Numbered from the stretch's first letter, positions 17,710 through 26,207 are shown. The stretch: DNA of 64,000 bases from Micromonospora sp. DSM 45708 (GCF_039566955.1 NZ_CP154796.1:6262001-6326000), one strand, 5' to 3'. The notes: generated by a model from the sequence alone, not told the origin. Translations and numbers: made by a program.

Positions 17710-18393
17710 GTGACACCCGTCGTGGATTCCGTCGCCGTGCCACCGCGCGGTCACCGGGTCCGCCGAACGATCGAGCAGCTCCGGGCACGCATCCTGGGCG
17801 GCGAGTGGCCGGTGGGCGCGCGCATCCCCACCGAGCCCCAACTCGTGGCCGCGCTCGGCGTGGGGCGCAACACGGTCCGCGAGGCGGTCCGCGCGCTCGT
17901 GCACGCCGGCGTGCTCGAGTGCCGGCAGGGCTCCGGCACCTACGTGGTGTCGACCGACGAGCTGGCCCCGGTGGTGGCCCGCCGGCTCACCGACGACCGG
18001 ATGACCGAGGTGATCGAGGTCCGGCGCGCGTTCGAGGTGGAGGCCGCCCGGCTCGCCGCGCTGCGGCGTACCCCCGAGGACCTGGCGGCGCTCGACGCCG
18101 CGCTCGACGCCCGGGAGGCCGCGTGGCGCTCCGGCCGGGTGGACGGGTTCGTCGAGGCCGACGCCGCGCTGCACACGGCGGTGGTGGCCGCCGCGCACAA
18201 CGCCATGCTCGCCGAGCTGTACGCCTCCGTCGGCGCCGCGCTGCGCCGCACCGTCGCGCACGCGATGGGCCCGGCGCTGACCGCCGAGCGGTACGTCGAC
18301 CACGGTCGGCTGGTGGCGGCGATCCGGGCCGGCGACCCGGCGCGGGCAGCGATCGAGGCCGGTGCTTTTCTCGAGGGGCCGCCCGGGGCATAG
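17710..18393 (+). CDS. GntR-family regulator, FadR (FCD) subfamily
   Basis: A 227-residue regulator: N-terminal winged helix (IPTEPQLVAALGVGRNTVREAVRAL and QGSGTYV, residues ~15-82) and an all-helical FCD domain (residues ~95-220) with candidate metal-binding Asp/His (ADAALHTAVV and later DHGRLVAAI). FCD regulators sense small carboxylates or similar ligands. Divergence from the CynX-like permease suggests it governs that transporter. A -10-like TACAAT is present at 17672-17677. GTG 17710 is used as the start, although the ribosome site is poor. Confidence 0.88.
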   Translation: MTPVVDSVAVPPRGHRVRRTIEQLRARILGGEWPVGARIPTEPQLVAALGVGRNTVREAVRALVHAGVLECRQGSGTYVVSTDELAPVVARRLTDDRMTEVIEVRRAFEVEAARLAALRRTPEDLAALDAALDAREAAWRSGRVDGFVEADAALHTAVVAAAHNAMLAELYASVGAALRRTVAHAMGPALTAERYVDHGRLVAAIRAGDPARAAIEAGAFLEGPPGA

Positions 18394-18432
18394 GTTGTGC
18401 CCGACGGAGACTCGGACAATGCGGGAGAACGG

Positions 18433-18903
18433 ATGCTCAAGGGCTTCAAGGACTTCATCATGCGCGGCAACGTCGTCGACCTGGCGGTCGGCGTCGTCAT
18501 CGGTGCCGCGTTCACCGGCGTGGTCACGCAGCTGACCAAGTCGTTCCTGGAACCACTGGTACGCGTGTTCATCGTGCTGATCACCGGCAACAAGAACGGG
18601 CTCACCGGCTCGACCCCGAGCTTCCGGGGCATCCCGTTCGACTGGGTGGCGTTCATCAACGCGTTGATCACATTCGTGCTCACCGCGGCGGCGCTGTACT
18701 TCCTGGTCGTCTACCCGATGAACCGGCTCGCCGAGCGGCGCAAGCGCGGCGAGGAGCCGCCGCCGTCGGCGCCGAGCGAAGAGGTGAAGCTGCTCACCGA
18801 GATCCGGGACGCGCTGCTCGCCGGCGGACACGGCACGCCCGCCCAGCGCGGCGCGCTTGACGACGTGCTCGGCCGCCGGCAGGAGCCGCCGGCCCCGCGC
18901 TGA
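18433..18903 (+). CDS. mscL: Large-conductance mechanosensitive channel MscL
   Basis: A 156-residue inner-membrane channel that opens under osmotic downshock. The N-terminal amphipathic helix plus TM1 read MLKGFKDFIMRGNVVDLAVG with the hallmark MRGNVVDLAVGVVIG; TM2 lies near residues 75-98; the C-terminal helix carries the conserved LLTEIRD. The periplasmic loop is rich in Lys, Asn and Ser. ATG 18433 is chosen because it has GGGAG 5-9 bp upstream and gives the canonical N-terminus; a longer GTG start at 18397 would add unconserved residues. A hairpin follows the stop. Confidence 0.95.
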   Translation: MLKGFKDFIMRGNVVDLAVGVVIGAAFTGVVTQLTKSFLEPLVRVFIVLITGNKNGLTGSTPSFRGIPFDWVAFINALITFVLTAAALYFLVVYPMNRLAERRKRGEEPPPSAPSEEVKLLTEIRDALLAGGHGTPAQRGALDDVLGRRQEPPAPR

Positions 18904-18915
18904 CGCCATAGCTCA

Positions 18916-18946
18916 TCGGCCCCCGCGGAGATTCCGCGGGGGCCGA
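18916..18946. terminator. Terminator hairpin after mscL
   Basis: Perfect 14-bp GC-rich arms (18916-18929 and 18933-18946) with a 3-nt loop, 12 bp after the mscL stop and just before the SOS box. Confidence 0.8.
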
Positions 18947-18952
18947 CCCGAA

Positions 18953-18968
18953 TCGAACACATGTTCGA
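18953..18968 (+). promoter_or_regulatory. LexA (SOS) box with leaderless promoter
   Basis: TCGAACACATGTTCGA matches the actinobacterial LexA operator TCGAAC-N4-GTTCGA exactly in both half-sites. Directly after it lies a -10-like TAGAGT (18969-18974), and six bases later the ATG at 18981, so the downstream gene is probably leaderless and repressed by LexA until DNA damage. Confidence 0.8.
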
Positions 18969-18980
18969 TAGAGTCCGGCC

Positions 18981-19229
18981 ATGGAGCAGCGTAAGCACTG
19001 GTGGAACGGGAAATGGGGCCGGCTCGCCCGGCGGGACGTCTTCCTCCGGGTGGACGGCGACCGCTGGCACGTGGAGCAGCGCGCCGGTGGCGCCGAGGGC
19101 GTCTCCCGCTTCTACGAGCACGCCAGCGTCGAGGAGGCCGAGGAGACGGTCCGTGCGCTGCTCGACGGGCCGGACACCTGGCGCGAGCTGTCCCCCCGTC
19201 CGCCGGACGGCTGGGCTCCCGCCGTTTAG
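18981..19229 (+). CDS. Small SOS-regulated protein of unknown function
   Basis: An 82-residue soluble protein rich in Trp, Arg and Glu (WWNGKWGRLARRDV, DGDRWHVEQRA, then an acidic helix ASVEEAEETVRALLDG, ending PDGWAP). No signal peptide or membrane helix. I do not recognise a characterised family. The perfect LexA box and leaderless start indicate induction on DNA damage; possible roles include cell-division delay, nuclease inhibition or repair, but nothing in the sequence decides. It ends 30 bp before the next small gene on the same strand. Confidence 0.8.
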   Translation: MEQRKHWWNGKWGRLARRDVFLRVDGDRWHVEQRAGGAEGVSRFYEHASVEEAEETVRALLDGPDTWRELSPRPPDGWAPAV

Positions 19230-19258
19230 CGCCCGCGCGCCCCGGGAACCGCTCCGGT

Positions 19259-19624
19259 ATGAGCCAGCAGCAGGACACCGTCTCCCGGATCACCACCGGC
19301 ATGCGGGTGGTCGACTCCACCGGCGTCGAGGTGGGCACCGTCGATCTCGTCCAGCGCGGTGACCCGGCCGCGGTGACCGTGGAGGCACCCGCTCCGGTCG
19401 ACCCGGGCAGCAGCCTCGACGAGCTGATCGAGTCGGCCGCCGTCGACGAGCCGGACGTGCCCGCCGACCTGGCCGCCCGGCTGCTGCGCGAGGGCTACCT
19501 CAAGGTCTCCACCGGGCCGGCCGACGCCGGCGCGGTCTACGTGCTGGCCGACCGGATCGCGGCCGTGGCCGACGGCGCGGTCCGTCTCTCCGTTCCGGCC
19601 GCGGAGCTGCCCGCCGCGGAGTAG
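19259..19624 (+). CDS. PRC-barrel-like small protein
   Basis: A 121-residue protein. The N-terminal part GMRVVDSTGVEVGTVDLVQ matches the PRC-barrel/DUF2171 pattern (set-point of ribosome- or membrane-associated small barrels). The middle is acidic (SSLDELIESAAVDEPDVP), and the C-terminus reads VYVLADRIAAVADGAVRLSV, completing the barrel. The function of stand-alone copies is unknown. ATG 19259 follows a weak site; an in-frame extension upstream overlaps the 82-residue gene in another frame and is rejected. Confidence 0.72.
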   Translation: MSQQQDTVSRITTGMRVVDSTGVEVGTVDLVQRGDPAAVTVEAPAPVDPGSSLDELIESAAVDEPDVPADLAARLLREGYLKVSTGPADAGAVYVLADRIAAVADGAVRLSVPAAELPAAE

Positions 19625-19764
19625 CCGACATCTCCTCGCGAGGTGCCGCTAGCGTCACGGCCCAGTGCACGGTCGGTGTCGGAGTGGCCGCGATGCGGCG
19701 GCGTGGGCCGGCTCACCCGAGGCCCGTTCCGCACGGTCCGGAACACGTGCTCGTGGGCTGCTAC

Positions 19765-19819
19765 GAACTTGATGGCGTAGATGGCTCACGACCGGTGAAC
19801 CGTTCACGCCATCAAGTTC
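19765..19819. repeat. Inverted repeat between convergent genes
   Basis: Perfect 14-bp arms (GAACTTGATGGCGT at 19765-19778 and its complement at 19806-19819) with a 27-nt spacer; adding the flanks, arms of 18 bp have one mismatch. It lies 140 bp after the PRC-barrel-like gene, whose partner on the opposite strand ends at 20170. Position suggests a bidirectional terminator or REP element. Confidence 0.6.
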
Positions 19820-19920
19820 CTAGGCGCTTCGGGCACCCTCAGCACGTCGGGAAGCAGGGCTCGTGGCCGGCGGTCGACGAGTCCGGCGCAGGCGAAGCCA
19901 GCGCCGGGACACGCGGCCGG

Positions 19921-20141
19921 AGCCAGGACACGGCCAGAGCCAGGACACGGCCAGAGCCAGGACACGGCCAGAGCCAGGACACGGCCAGAGCCAGGACACG
20001 GCCAGAGCCAGGACACGGCCAGAGCCAGGACACGGCCAGAGCCAGGACACGGCCAGAGCCAGGACACGGCCGGAGCCAGGACGCGGCCGGAGCCAGGACG
20101 CGGCCGGAGCCAGGACGCGGCCGGAGCCGGGACACGGCCGA
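19921..20141. repeat. 17-bp tandem repeat array (13 copies)
   Basis: Thirteen head-to-tail copies of a 17-bp unit (AGCCAGGACACGGCCAG). Copies 1-8 are identical; copies 9-13 carry point variants (CAG to CGG at the unit end, CACGG to CGCGG in copies 10-12). A degenerate copy precedes the array at ~19904. Because 17 is not divisible by three, all frames stay open and give fake repeat peptides. The array lies between convergent genes within a 545-bp gap, so it is a non-coding minisatellite, probably grown by slippage. Confidence 0.9.
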
Positions 20142-20169
20142 GCCCTTCCGGTGCGAACCGGCCGGGTGG

Positions 20170-21411
20170 TCAGCCCTGCCGGTGTGACGCCGCCAGATCC
20201 GGGCCGACTTCGGGACGTCCGTCGGGATCGGCCGGTGGCGCGGCAGCCGGTGGCGGGGCGACGGCCGGGCGGCGGCGGAAGAGCAGCAGCATCAGGCAGC
20301 CGGCGACCAGGCCCCAGAACGCGCCGCCGATCCCGAGCAGGCTGACCCCGGACGCGGTGACCACGAACGTGACCACGGCGGCCTCCCGGGTCTCCGGCCG
20401 GGCGACCGCCGCCGACACCGCGCCGGCCAGCGCGGCGAGCAGCGCCAGCCCGGCCACCGCCTCGACCAGCACCGGCGGGGAGAGCAGCACCAGGGTGGTC
20501 GCCGCGCCGGCGCCGAGGCCGAGCAGCGCCATGCCGATCCCGGCGGTGATCGAGGCGATCCAGCGCCGGTCCGGGTCGGGGTGGGCGTCCGGGCCGGCGG
20601 CGAGTGCGGCGGTGATCGCGGCCAGGTTCACCGCGTGGCCGCCGGCCGACGCGCCGAGCGCGGTGGCGAGCCCGGTGACCCGTAGCGCGGAGCCCAGCGG
20701 CGCCCGGTAGCCGTAGCCGGCGAGCACGGCGGTGCCGGGCACGTTCTGCGCGGCCATGGTGACCAGGAACAGCGGTAGCGCCAGCCCGACGACGGCGGGC
20801 AGCGTCCAGGCCGGCGCGGTCAGCGTGACGACCGGGGCGAGGTCCAGCCGGGCCGGGCCGGAGGTGGTCAGCGCGATCGCCATCACGGCCACCGCGAGCG
20901 CGCCGGGCACCGCCCAGCGGCGCGCGAAGCGGTGCAGCAGCAGCCAGACGAGCACCACCGGACCGGCCAGCCGGGGCACCTCCACCAGCGCGCGCACCGG
21001 CGCGGTGCAGAGCGGCAGCAGCACGCCGGCGAGCATGGCGGAGGCGACCGGGCCGGGGATCGCCGCGACCGCGCGGCCGAGAGCCGGGATCAGTCCGGCG
21101 GCGATGATCAGCAGGCCGGTGAGCAGGAAGGCGCCCACGGCGGCGGGCCAGCCGCCCGGGACCGGCCCGGTGGCGACCAGCAGCGCCGCGCCCGGCGTGG
21201 ACCAGGCGATGGCGAGCGGCAGCCGGTGCCGCAGGCCGAGCCAGACGGCGCAGCAACCGCTGGCCACGCAGAGCGTGAGCAGGCCGGAGGCGGCCTGGAC
21301 CGGGTCGGCGCCGACCGCGCGCAGCCCGGCCAGCACGACGGTGAACGAGCTGGCGAAGCCGACCAGGGCGGTCACCACGCCGGCCAGCACGGGTTGGAGT
21401 CGACCGGCCAT
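20170..21411 (-). CDS. benE: Benzoate/H+ symporter (BenE family)
   Basis: A 413-residue membrane protein with about twelve helices. BenE-type features are GFASSFTVVLAGLRAVGADP near the start, AWSTPGAALLV (the Thr-Pro-Gly loop of TM3) and GGHAVNLAAITAALAAGPDAH late in the chain. It is predicted to import benzoate or related aromatic acids. A Pro/Ala-rich tail follows residue ~380. No benzoate catabolic genes are in the window. ATG 21411 diverges from an XRE-cupin regulator 56 bp away, and an 18-bp palindrome between them is the probable operator. Confidence 0.9.
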   Translation of the reverse strand: MAGRLQPVLAGVVTALVGFASSFTVVLAGLRAVGADPVQAASGLLTLCVASGCCAVWLGLRHRLPLAIAWSTPGAALLVATGPVPGGWPAAVGAFLLTGLLIIAAGLIPALGRAVAAIPGPVASAMLAGVLLPLCTAPVRALVEVPRLAGPVVLVWLLLHRFARRWAVPGALAVAVMAIALTTSGPARLDLAPVVTLTAPAWTLPAVVGLALPLFLVTMAAQNVPGTAVLAGYGYRAPLGSALRVTGLATALGASAGGHAVNLAAITAALAAGPDAHPDPDRRWIASITAGIGMALLGLGAGAATTLVLLSPPVLVEAVAGLALLAALAGAVSAAVARPETREAAVVTFVVTASGVSLLGIGGAFWGLVAGCLMLLLFRRRPAVAPPPAAAPPADPDGRPEVGPDLAASHRQG

Positions 21412-21425
21412 GCTTCCTCCCCCAG

Positions 21426-21443
21426 TGTTCCGTTTACGGAACA
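21426..21443. promoter_or_regulatory. Palindromic operator between benE and the XRE-cupin regulator
   Basis: TGTTCCGTTTACGGAACA: perfect 7-bp arms around a TTTA centre, midway between the two divergent start codons (21411 and 21467). The location fits one dimeric site by which the XRE-cupin protein controls both its own gene and the benE transporter. Confidence 0.7.
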
Positions 21444-21466
21444 GCATCGTGTTGCAGGATAGCCCC

Positions 21467-21994
21467 ATGGACGTCGGCCCACGGATCCGCGCCCTCCGGA
21501 TGGAACGGGGGATCTCACTCTCCACGCTCGCCCGGCTGGCCGGCGTCGGCAAGGCCACGCTCTCCGGCCTGGAGAACGGCGTCCGCAACCCCACCCTGGA
21601 GACGCTGTACGCGATCACCGCGCAGCTCGGTGTGCCGCTGACCGCCGTGCTCTCCGCCCCCGAGCAGACGCCGACCGTACGCGGGGCCGCGGTCGGCGCC
21701 ACGCTGCTGGAGGTGTTCCACGACCGCGACGCGACATACGAGCTGTACCGGATGCGGGTCAGCCCGGGGCCCGCGCAGCTCTCCCCCGCCCACCAGGCCG
21801 GCGTCACCGAACACGTGACCGTCTTCTCGGGCGTGCTGCGCGCCGGCCCGGCGGACGCCCCGCTCACCGGTGGCCCGGGAGAGTACCTGCGCTGGACCTC
21901 CGACGTGCCGCACAGCTACGCCGCGGTGGGCGACGAGCAGGTCCGGGCCAGCCTGCTGCTGCGCTATCCGCGTTCATCCGGGAAGGACAGTTGA
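21467..21994 (+). CDS. XRE-family regulator with C-terminal cupin domain
   Basis: A 175-residue protein. Residues 1-65 form a lambda-repressor-type HTH (IRALRMERGISLSTLARLAGVGKATLSGLENG). Residues ~95-170 are a small beta-barrel cupin (EHVTVFSGVLRAGP and WTSDVPHSYAAVGDEQ) that would bind a small effector. This HTH-cupin type commonly regulates the adjacent transporter, here benE. The ATG is the first in frame after the palindrome; the longer upstream open frame lies antisense to benE. Confidence 0.9.
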   Translation: MDVGPRIRALRMERGISLSTLARLAGVGKATLSGLENGVRNPTLETLYAITAQLGVPLTAVLSAPEQTPTVRGAAVGATLLEVFHDRDATYELYRMRVSPGPAQLSPAHQAGVTEHVTVFSGVLRAGPADAPLTGGPGEYLRWTSDVPHSYAAVGDEQVRASLLLRYPRSSGKDS

Positions 21995-22087
21995 CGGATA
22001 CCCGGGATGCAAGTCGGTGACATTTCTTTCCACCGACCCGGCAGCGCGTAGAGACGCGGAGCCGGTCTTCTTGGCAAGCTTGTCCCC

Positions 22088-22807
22088 ATGACGCTCATCC
22101 TCCGCTCGGCCATCCTCAACGACGTCGGCCTCGTCCGGACCAACAACGAGGACTCCGCCCTCGCCGGTGACCGCCTGGTGGCGGTGGCCGACGGCATGGG
22201 CGGCCTCCCGGCCGGCGAGGTGGCCAGCGAGATCGTCATCCGGATCCTGGACGAGCTGACGCCGCCCACCGGCGCCGACGAGGCGGCCGACGCGCTGCGC
22301 GCCGTGGTCAGCACCGCCAACCAGCGGATCCGGGCGGCCATCACGGTGGACCCGGCCCGCGACGGCATGGGCACGACGCTGACCGCCGCGCTGCTGGCCG
22401 GCGACCGGCTGGTGCTCGCCCAGGTCGGCGACTCCCGCTGCTACCTGCTGCGCGATCACGAGCTGACCCAGCTCACCCGCGACGACACGTTCGTGCAGGC
22501 GCTGGTCGACCAGGGCGCGCTCTCCCGCGACCAGGCCCGGCACCACCCGCAGCGCTCCCTGGTCACCCGCGCGGTGCAGGGCCAGGACGCTCCGCCGGCG
22601 GTGGGGGCGCTCACCGTCTTTTCCGGCGACCGGCTGCTGCTGTGCAGCGACGGCCTCTCCGACTACGTGGAGGACGCCGCCATCGCCGCCGCGCTCGCCA
22701 CCTACGGCGACCGGCAGCAGTGCGGCGAGCAGTTGGTGAAGCTGGCCCACCAGGCCGGCGCGCCGGACAACGTCACAGTGGTCATCTCCGACGTCACCGA
22801 GGCCTGA
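22088..22807 (+). CDS. PP2C-family Ser/Thr protein phosphatase
   Basis: A 239-residue cytosolic metal-dependent phosphatase of the PstP/Stp1 type. Motifs in order: RTNNEDS, VADGMGG (metal Asp), GMGTTL, AQVGDSRCYLLR, SDGLSDYV and APDNVTVVI. It lacks the PstP membrane segment and extracellular tail, so it is soluble. No Ser/Thr kinase gene is adjacent, so the substrate is unknown. ATG 22088 is preceded by a short ~90-bp region containing TTGACGGATACC, which could hold a promoter. Confidence 0.92.
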   Translation: MTLILRSAILNDVGLVRTNNEDSALAGDRLVAVADGMGGLPAGEVASEIVIRILDELTPPTGADEAADALRAVVSTANQRIRAAITVDPARDGMGTTLTAALLAGDRLVLAQVGDSRCYLLRDHELTQLTRDDTFVQALVDQGALSRDQARHHPQRSLVTRAVQGQDAPPAVGALTVFSGDRLLLCSDGLSDYVEDAAIAAALATYGDRQQCGEQLVKLAHQAGAPDNVTVVISDVTEA

Positions 22808-22859
22808 CCGACGACCGATTCGGGTTGCGACCCCGGGGCGGGCACGTTGGGATGAACGG

Positions 22860-24059
22860 ATGCACATTCGCCGGCTGACCGTCGAGGACCGCCTGACCAC
22901 CAGCTTCCCGCTCCAGGCATACGCGTTCGAGGCGTCGCCGATGACACCGGGCCGGACCGACGAGTTCCGGGCCTACCTGCCGTACAACGCGGGGAACACC
23001 ACACTGGTGGTCGAGGAGGACGGCGTCACCACGGCCGCGGCCTCGGCGATCCCGATGCGGCAGAACCTGCGCGGCGCGGTGCTGCCGATGGCCGGCGTCG
23101 CCGGGGTGGCCACCCATCCGCTGGCCCGCCGGCGCGGACACGTCCGGACGCTGATGCACCAGCTCATCGACGGGATGCGGGACGACGGGCACCAGCTCAG
23201 CGCGTTGCACCCGTTCCGCGCCTCGTTCTACGAGCGCTTCGGCTACGTCGGGCTGCCCCGGCGGCGTACCGCGGTGTTCGCCCCCGCGGACCTGGCGCCG
23301 CTGCTCCGCGCCGAACTGCCCGACGAGCTGGTCTGGGAGCGGATCGGCACGGGCTACCCGCGCTGGCGCGACTACACCGACCGGTGCCTACGCGAGCGGC
23401 ACGGCTTCGCGGCCTTCCCCGACTTCCGCGCGGTCGGGCTGCGCGAACGGGACGACCGTTGGCTGCTCAGCGTGGTGCGACACGGTGAGACGGTCGGCGC
23501 GGTGACCTACCGGATCGACGACCACGGCGGCACGCTCATCGCCGACGACCTGCTCTTCGACGACCCGTACGCCCGGGCGTCGCTGCTCCAGTTCTTCGCC
23601 CGGCACGTCGACCAGGTGGCCCGGGTCAGCGTCCAACTGCCGCCCGACGAGCTGCCCGAGCTGTGGCTCACCGACCTGGACGTACGCGTCGAGGCGCAGG
23701 TGGCCCGGCCCGACCCGACCGCGCCGATGGCCCGGCTGCTCAGCCTGGAGGCACTGGCCGACCAGCCGGTCGGGGTCGGCCGGGTGCTCGTCGAGCTGGT
23801 CGGCGACCGCTGGCTCGCCGGCCGGCACCTGCTCGACGGCACCACCGGCAAGCTGGCCGTGCTGCCCGCCGACAGCGCCGCCGAGGGCACCGTGCCGGCC
23901 GCCCGGCTCACCGCCGCCGGGCTGTCCGCCCTGGCGTACGGGGTGCTCGACCCGGCCGAGGTGGCGGTACGCGGGCTGGGCGAGGTGCCGGTGGACGCCG
24001 CCTCCGAGCTGCGCCGACTCTTCCCGCGTGAACTGCCGTACCTGTTCGCCGACTTCTGA
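22860..24059 (+). CDS. eis: GNAT acetyltransferase, Eis family
   Basis: A 399-residue protein matching the enhanced-intracellular-survival (Eis) acetyltransferases in length and order: N-terminal GNAT domain with the acetyl-CoA loop VATHPLARRRGHVRTLM, a central GNAT-like domain from ~residue 165, and a C-terminal SCP2-like domain (ending LPYLFADF with a free carboxylate that acts as the catalytic base in Eis). Family members acetylate aminoglycosides at several positions and also protein lysines. ATG 22860 lies 52 bp after the phosphatase stop; co-transcription is possible. The substrate here is not determinable. Confidence 0.88.
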   Translation: MHIRRLTVEDRLTTSFPLQAYAFEASPMTPGRTDEFRAYLPYNAGNTTLVVEEDGVTTAAASAIPMRQNLRGAVLPMAGVAGVATHPLARRRGHVRTLMHQLIDGMRDDGHQLSALHPFRASFYERFGYVGLPRRRTAVFAPADLAPLLRAELPDELVWERIGTGYPRWRDYTDRCLRERHGFAAFPDFRAVGLRERDDRWLLSVVRHGETVGAVTYRIDDHGGTLIADDLLFDDPYARASLLQFFARHVDQVARVSVQLPPDELPELWLTDLDVRVEAQVARPDPTAPMARLLSLEALADQPVGVGRVLVELVGDRWLAGRHLLDGTTGKLAVLPADSAAEGTVPAARLTAAGLSALAYGVLDPAEVAVRGLGEVPVDAASELRRLFPRELPYLFADF

Positions 24060-24098
24060 TCGGGTTGACGCCGCCGGGCCGGGGGTAGGGTCCTGCGC

Positions 24099-24848
24099 GT
24101 GCCGGAGTGGTTGGAAGCGGGATTCTGGGGTCTGCTGGCCGGTTCCGCCCTGTTGATCGGGGCGGCCGTCGGGTTCTTCGTGCGGGTGCCACGCCGGACC
24201 ACCGCGTCGGTGATGGCGTTCGGGGCGGGCGTGCTGCTCTCCGCCGTCTCGTTCGAGCTGATCGAGGAGGCGCACGAGCAGGGCGGCCTGCTGCCGGTGG
24301 CGATCGGCGCGGCGGCCGGCGCGCTCACCTACACCGGGGCGAACGTGCTGCTGGCCCGGCACGGGGCGCGGCACCGCAAGCGCTCCGGCGACGAGCAGCC
24401 CTCCGAGCAGGAGCAGCCCGGTTCGGGTAACGCCATCGCGGTCGGCGCGCTGCTCGACGGCGTACCGGAATCGGTGGTGATCGGCGCGAGCCTGCTGGCC
24501 GGCGGCCCGGTCAGCCTGGTCACGGTGCTCGCGGTCTTCCTCAGCAACGTGCCGGAGGGGCTGTCCAGCGCGGCCGGCATGCGGCAGGCCGGGCGGACCC
24601 GGCGCTACGTGTTCGGGCTCTGGGCGGCCATCGCGCTGATCTCCGGCGCCGCGTCGCTGGCCGGGTACACGCTGCTCGGCGGCGCCCCGCCGGAGGTGCT
24701 GGCCGCCATCACCGCGCTCGCCGCCGGCGCGATCCTGGCGATGATCACCGACACCATGGTCCCGGAGGCGTTCGAGGACGCCCACCTGCTGGTCGGCCTG
24801 ATCACGGTGCTCGGCTTCCTGGTCGCGTTCGCGCTCTCCCACGCCTGA
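24099..24848 (+). CDS. ZIP-family metal transporter
   Basis: A 249-residue membrane protein with eight hydrophobic helices. Metal-site helices are recognisable: GALLDGVPESVVIGASL (H/D-G-x-P-E motif, usually HNxPEG in ZIPs) and FLSNVPEGLSSAAGM. A charged His/Arg/Glu loop (ARHGARHRKRSGDEQPSEQE) between helices 3 and 4 is the usual variable loop. The predicted substrates are Zn2+ or other divalent metals. GTG 24099 is the start; it follows the Eis gene by 40 bp and may be in the same operon. Confidence 0.87.
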   Translation: MPEWLEAGFWGLLAGSALLIGAAVGFFVRVPRRTTASVMAFGAGVLLSAVSFELIEEAHEQGGLLPVAIGAAAGALTYTGANVLLARHGARHRKRSGDEQPSEQEQPGSGNAIAVGALLDGVPESVVIGASLLAGGPVSLVTVLAVFLSNVPEGLSSAAGMRQAGRTRRYVFGLWAAIALISGAASLAGYTLLGGAPPEVLAAITALAAGAILAMITDTMVPEAFEDAHLLVGLITVLGFLVAFALSHA

Positions 24849-24972
24849 CGACGGCCTCGCCGTTCCGCGCTCACGCGGCGGCGCGGGTCACGCGGCGGGC
24901 GCGGCTTAGCGGCGGGTTAAGGATCGTCGGTGGAGTCGTGCCGGGGCGGTGCGCCCTTCTAGCATCGGGCGG

Positions 24973-26169
24973 GTGCGCGTGAAGTCCGCTGTCTCCCTGC
25001 TCGTCCTCGCCCTGGCCACCGTCACGCTGCCCGGGTGCGGCGGTGACCCGTCCGACCGGACCGCCCCGACCGCCGCCACCGGCGCCCCGGCCGGCACACC
25101 CGACGCCCCGGCGGCCGACGCCCCGGCGGCCCCGTCGAGCGCCCGCGCCGGCCTCGGCAGCGCCAAGCCGAGTCCCAGCCCGGCCGCTGTCGCGTTCCGT
25201 GCCGGCAACCCCGCCGGGCGGGCGACCGTGCCGGCCGAGGCGCGGGCCGTGGACACGTCGCGGCCGACCCGTACCGTCGGCACCGGCACGCCGGCGAGCT
25301 GCACCTCGGCGGCGGTGGTGAAGGCGGTCGCCGCCGGCGGCGTCATCACGTTCGACTGCGGCCCGGCGCCGGTGACCATCACCATGAAGGCCACCGCCAA
25401 GGTGGTGAACGCGCACGGCCCGCGCATCGTGCTGGACGGCGGCGGCAAGGTCACGCTGAGCGGCGGCGGCAGCCGGCGGATCCTCTACATGAACACCTGC
25501 GACCCGGCGCAGGGCTTCACCACCTCGCACTGCCAGAACCAGGACCACCCGCAGCTCACCGTGCAGAACCTGACGTTCACCGGCGGCAACTCGACAGGCG
25601 AGAAGACCGAGGGCGGCGGCGGTGGTGCGATCTTCGTCCGCGGCGGCCGGGTCAAGGTGGTCAACTCGCGGTTCGTCGACAACCGCTGCGACCGTACCGG
25701 CCCGGACCTGGGCGGCGCCGCGCTGCGGGTGCTCAGCCAGTTCGAGAACAAACCGGTGTACGTGGTGGGCAGCACCTTCACCGGCGGGGTGTGCTCAAAC
25801 GGCGCGGCGCTGAGCAGCATCGGCGTCTCCTGGACGGTGTTGAACAGCGTCTTCCGCGACAACCAGGCGGTCGGCACCGGCGCGAACCCGGCCCGGGGCG
25901 GCACGCCGGGAGGTGGCAGCGGCGGCGCGATCTACTGCGACGGCAACGAGTTCACGGTGAAGCTCGCCGGCACGATCGTCGAACGCAACACCGCGAACGA
26001 GGGCGGCGGCGCCATCTTCTTCGTCAGCAACAACCGCACCGGCACCCTGTCGATCACCAGCTCGACCCTGCGCCGCAACTCCAGCAAGGGTTTCGAGACG
26101 AAGGGCTTCCCCGGCATCTTCTTCCTGGGCGCCCGCCCCCCGACCACAACCTCCTCCTCCCTCTCCTGA
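24973..26169 (+). CDS. Secreted beta-helix lipoprotein (polymorphic outer-membrane-protein-like repeats)
   Basis: A 398-residue exported protein. The start gives a lipoprotein signal, VKSAVSLLVLALATVTLPGC, whose lipobox LPGC places it on the outer face of the cytoplasmic membrane. A Pro/Ala/Ser linker (~25-85) follows, then a right-handed parallel beta-helix (~110-395) with Gly-rich turns such as GGGGGAIFVRGG, LGGAALRVLS and GGGAIFFVSNN and conserved asparagine ladders. Four cysteines may form disulphides. Such helices bind or cleave polysaccharides. GTG 24973 has no ribosome site, but TAGCAT ends 7 bp upstream, suggesting a leaderless mRNA. No catalytic residues were recognised. Confidence 0.72.
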   Translation: MRVKSAVSLLVLALATVTLPGCGGDPSDRTAPTAATGAPAGTPDAPAADAPAAPSSARAGLGSAKPSPSPAAVAFRAGNPAGRATVPAEARAVDTSRPTRTVGTGTPASCTSAAVVKAVAAGGVITFDCGPAPVTITMKATAKVVNAHGPRIVLDGGGKVTLSGGGSRRILYMNTCDPAQGFTTSHCQNQDHPQLTVQNLTFTGGNSTGEKTEGGGGGAIFVRGGRVKVVNSRFVDNRCDRTGPDLGGAALRVLSQFENKPVYVVGSTFTGGVCSNGAALSSIGVSWTVLNSVFRDNQAVGTGANPARGGTPGGGSGGAIYCDGNEFTVKLAGTIVERNTANEGGGAIFFVSNNRTGTLSITSSTLRRNSSKGFETKGFPGIFFLGARPPTTTSSSLS

Positions 26170-26173
26170 CCCA

Positions 26174-26207
26174 CCCCGCCCCGCCCCGCCCCGCCCCGCC
26201 CCGCCCC
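26174..26207. repeat. CCCCG pentanucleotide run
   Basis: Six perfect CCCCG units plus a partial one, directly after the beta-helix gene. It is a simple-sequence tract prone to slippage in the 228-bp convergent gap. Confidence 0.85.

Noticed and set aside
19921..20141. Possible CRISPR array
   Set aside because: Units are contiguous 17-mers with no spacers and no cas genes are near.
19863..20345. Repeat peptides read in all frames through the 17-bp array
   Set aside because: The unit length is not divisible by three, so every frame is open by construction; no start signal.
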